The position numbers were made by a program, and so were the translations under genes. From NCBI GenBank assembly GCA_022315425.1, contig JAIUPT010000050.1:1364001-1428000 (forward strand): a stretch of DNA of 64,000 nucleotides. The letters are read 5' to 3'. Below, in pieces: positions 61,768-64,000 of this stretch. The DNA comes from Pseudevernia furfuracea (lineage: Eukaryota > Ascomycota > Lecanoromycetes > Lecanorales > Parmeliaceae). Each line of letters begins with the position of its first letter. Position 1 is the stretch's first letter. A model generated the notes under the pieces. The model searched no databases, was not told the DNA's origin, and saw only the letters and a program-made list of their open reading frames with translations.

Positions 61768-63136
61768 CTACTTGGTGTACTCCTTCTGGAGCAGCTTCGC
61801 AATAGTGGTCAATTGAATGTTGCTCGTTCCCTCGTAGATGGCCCCAATTTTGCTATCTCTGAACATCTTCTCTGCAATCCCTTCTCTCACAAATCCCATG
61901 CCACCCATCCACTCGATCGCTTGCCCACTGACCCTTCCGGCCACTTGCGAGGCGTAAAGCTTGGCCATGGCAGCGTCGCGCACGAAGTCAAGGCCAGCTT
62001 CCTTTTTGCGGGAAGCGTTGTAAACAAGGGCACGGGCAGCGCAGATTTCGGTGTAGGCTTGGGCAAGTTGGTGTTGCATGCCTTGAAACTCGCCGACGAG
62101 TTGGTTGAACTGTTTGCGGTCGTTCCAAACGTAGCCGGCGGCGTTCTCCCAGGCCCCTAGAGCCAGACCGGTCATTTGAGCAGCAATGCCAATTCGGCCC
62201 TCGTTCAGCAGACCAATAGCGTACTTGTATCCCTGACCCTCTTCGCCCAATAATTGATCCTTCGGTATTTCCACGTCGTCGAAGTTGATGACGCAGGTAC
62301 TGCTTGCTCTTATGCCCAGCTTCTTCTCTTTCTTCGCTATCGAGAAGCCCTTCGCGCTCTTCTCAACCACAAATGCGGTGATGCCTTTGTAACCTTTACT
62401 TGGATCCATGTTCGCAAAGACAATAAAGAAATCTGCCTCCACGGAGTTGGTAATCCACATCTTCGATCCGCTTATTTTATAGCCGTCTGCTGTCTTCTCG
62501 GCCTTCGTTTTCAACGCGAATGCGTCCGAGCCAGACGCCGGTTCCGAAAGACAGAAGCTTCCAACTGTCTCCGTTGCCAGTCTTGGCAGCCATTTGCGTT
62601 TCGACTCGTCAGTCCCATATTTCAATATTGCTGTGTTGACAAGGGTGTTGTGGACGTCCACCAGGACACTGACGCTCGGATCCACCCTTGCCAACTCTTC
62701 TATTCCGACTATCCCCGCCGTAAAGTTCATGCCAGCCCCGCCGTACTCTTCGGGGATTTCAATGCCCATGAGTCCTTGTTCGAAGAGCTGTTCGACCAAA
62801 GCAGGATCCATGGATTCGGCTTCGTCCATTGCCCGGACTTTGGGCAGGATGGTTTCGGTAGCGAATTTACGGATGGAGTCGGCCATTAGACTCTCGGTCT
62901 CTGAAAGGTGGGTTATGGGAGTAGGGGGTATCGACGAGATGTCGAGAGGCTCGGCCTGACGCGGGTTTGGTGTAGTGGTGAGGGTACGGAGACTAGATGA
63001 TACTCAGCATGTGGTACTCAGTATAGCGAGGCGTCCATGAGTACCATTGATGAGACTTGGGCGTTATTCGTAAGCATGCGGAGGGGCGAGACACAGCACG
63101 GGCGAGGGGCCGCAGGGTTTTGGTGAACGAGGACAT
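61768..63136 (-). CDS. Acyl-CoA dehydrogenase, short/branched-chain type, mitochondrial
   Basis: FAD enzyme for alpha,beta-dehydrogenation of acyl-CoA, probably in branched-chain amino-acid or short-chain fatty-acid oxidation. Exons on the minus strand: 63136-63045 and 62992-61768 (438 aa). Seen: presequence MSSFTKTLRPLARAVSRPSA, IEIPEEYGGAGMNF, FCLSEPASGSDAFAL and GSKMWITNS (FAD/substrate loops), KKLGIRASSTC, QAIEWMGGMGFVRE, and the catalytic Glu in GAIYEGTSNIQL. The start was taken in the upstream exon because it restores a clear targeting peptide; an internal ATG at 62886 begins the conserved domain. The minus strand upstream is CT-rich. Confidence 0.94.
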
Positions 63137-63668
63137 CTTGGATAATGGAGTGATCGAACGGTGGGGAGGCAAAACGCGTAAATCGTCAAGAGGTTGGAAG
63201 AAGAAAAAGAGGAAGACCAAGGAGAAGGAAAAGGAAAAGGAGAAAGAGAAGGAGAATGGAAAGGGAGAAGAGTTTAAGACAAGATCAAATGACAATAATA
63301 ATATCAATGAGGTCCGTACCTCGGCATTCCACCGATGCTAACCGAAAGTGTATTTGGTGCCACCCCAGGGACCATACTGTATTTCAGCCTTATCCTCCCT
63401 GTTCAGATGATGAAACATTACTACTATCCCTGTTCAGATGATGAAACATTACTACTACATATGTATCATCTATCGCAGACTTCTCTATGGGGATCCCATG
63501 TCCTGGGGAGCTCTCCACGGATCAGAGCTTCGTCATCCTTTATCTACAGCATCGTAATCAGGTCGTCTTGCATGTAATAGTACACATTGGATAACTATGA
63601 CGAGTAGTGCTTTTGGCTTTTCTACGTTCCACCAAACGTACTGGATGAAACACATTCTGTAAAAGCTG
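63137..63668. other. Promoter of acyl-CoA dehydrogenase and 3' flank of CYP52 gene
   Basis: About 530 bases. The segment ~63196-63271 is almost pure purine on the plus strand, that is, a CT-rich promoter or leader tract for the dehydrogenase. A 31-bp duplication is listed separately. Confidence 0.5.
63397..63458. repeat. Tandem duplication, 2 x 31 bp
   Basis: Two head-to-tail copies of a 31-bp unit starting CCCTGTTCAGATGATGAAAC. They differ only at the last base, which suggests a young duplication. Confidence 0.92.
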
Positions 63669-64000
63669 TCACCGTTCAAAGTGAACTGGACAGCCATCTT
63701 TGGCTGACATGACCAAAGTCATCTTCTGTCGCTCCTTTGCTACCCTCTTGAGGCCTTGGCTACTGTGCGATGAATACGCCAGCCACTCCTGAGCCTGAGG
63801 TCTTTCAAACTGTCCGGCTTCTATCACTGGAAATGTCTGTAGTATCCGAACAACTGCGTAAGATGCTTCGGTAAGACCGAAATCCTCTGTTTCGATCAGC
63901 ATCAGTTCCCACGGGTAAAACTTCAACGTCGCAGCGACTTACGGCCAAGACACACCCTGGGACCTCCATTGAACGGAAGATAGCCCCAAGCTGCATTCAC
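63669..64000 (-). CDS. Cytochrome P450, CYP52-like, C-terminal end (gene continues off right edge)
   Basis: Only the last two exons are in the window: >64000-63943 and 63886-63669. Seen: the haem-binding loop FNGGPRVCLG preceded by AAWGYLP, then after a 56-nt intron DFGLTEASYAVVRILQTF and the C-terminal strand KMTLVMSAKDGCPV. CYP52 enzymes omega-hydroxylate alkanes or fatty acids at the ER. The visible part is intact, with the haem Cys present. The N-terminal portion is needed to confirm the subfamily. Confidence 0.88.

Overview
This is a 64 kb window of nuclear DNA from a filamentous ascomycete (Pezizomycotina). The evidence is dense single-copy eukaryotic genes on both strands, introns of about 46-65 nt with GT-AG borders and CTGAC/CTAAC-like branch sites, and fungal families such as a hybrid histidine kinase, CYP52 and CYP65-like P450s, ROK1, an intracellular GH2 beta-mannosidase and a DHA1-type MFS transporter. 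The class (Leotiomycetes, Dothideomycetes or other) cannot be fixed by eye. There is no rRNA, no convincing tRNA, no CRISPR and no virus.

Layout. 1-16.7 kb: 3' part of RAD50 (-> off the left edge), a Maf-type nucleotide pyrophosphatase, a zinc-less medium-chain reductase, mitochondrial threonyl-tRNA synthetase, two adjoining TA-flanked MITE-like elements, an uncharacterised membrane protein, an MFS exporter and glutathione reductase. 17-28 kb: an Arg/Ser- and His/Gly/Asp-rich hypothetical, beta-mannosidase, a Rab4/Ypt4-like GTPase, ATP synthase subunit g and the RNA helicase ROK1. 28-38 kb: a decayed cytochrome P450, an amidase, mitochondrial D-lactate dehydrogenase, then about 3 kb without genes that holds a minisatellite, a small inverted-repeat element and AT-rich palindromic DNA. 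38-50 kb: a GT2 polysaccharide-synthase-like enzyme, a SPRY protein, a metallo-beta-lactamase-fold protein, a vacuolar Ca2+/H+ exchanger and VPS28. 50-64 kb: a 1.5-kaa hybrid histidine kinase, ceramide synthase, a fatty-acid desaturase, a 2OG-Fe(II) oxygenase, an acyl-CoA dehydrogenase and the 3' end of a CYP52-type P450.

The genes are mostly housekeeping and do not form an operon-like or biosynthetic cluster. Loose themes are redox and mitochondrial metabolism (GLR1, D-LDH, ATP20, mt ThrRS, acyl-CoA dehydrogenase), lipid metabolism (ceramide synthase, desaturase, CYP52), and membrane traffic (Rab4-like, VPS28).

The most unusual signal is in the introns. Four introns in four unrelated genes are 128-147 nt long, against about 50-65 nt for most others. 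They fall into two pairs of near-copies: 7214-7341 with 15712-15858, and 5505-5639 with 42446-42589. Each pair shares sequence from the 5' splice site to the branch region, in the sense orientation of its host. That is the signature of introner-like elements, meaning introns that multiply as units. A second layer of small mobile DNA is present as TA-flanked inverted-repeat elements in intergenic promoters.
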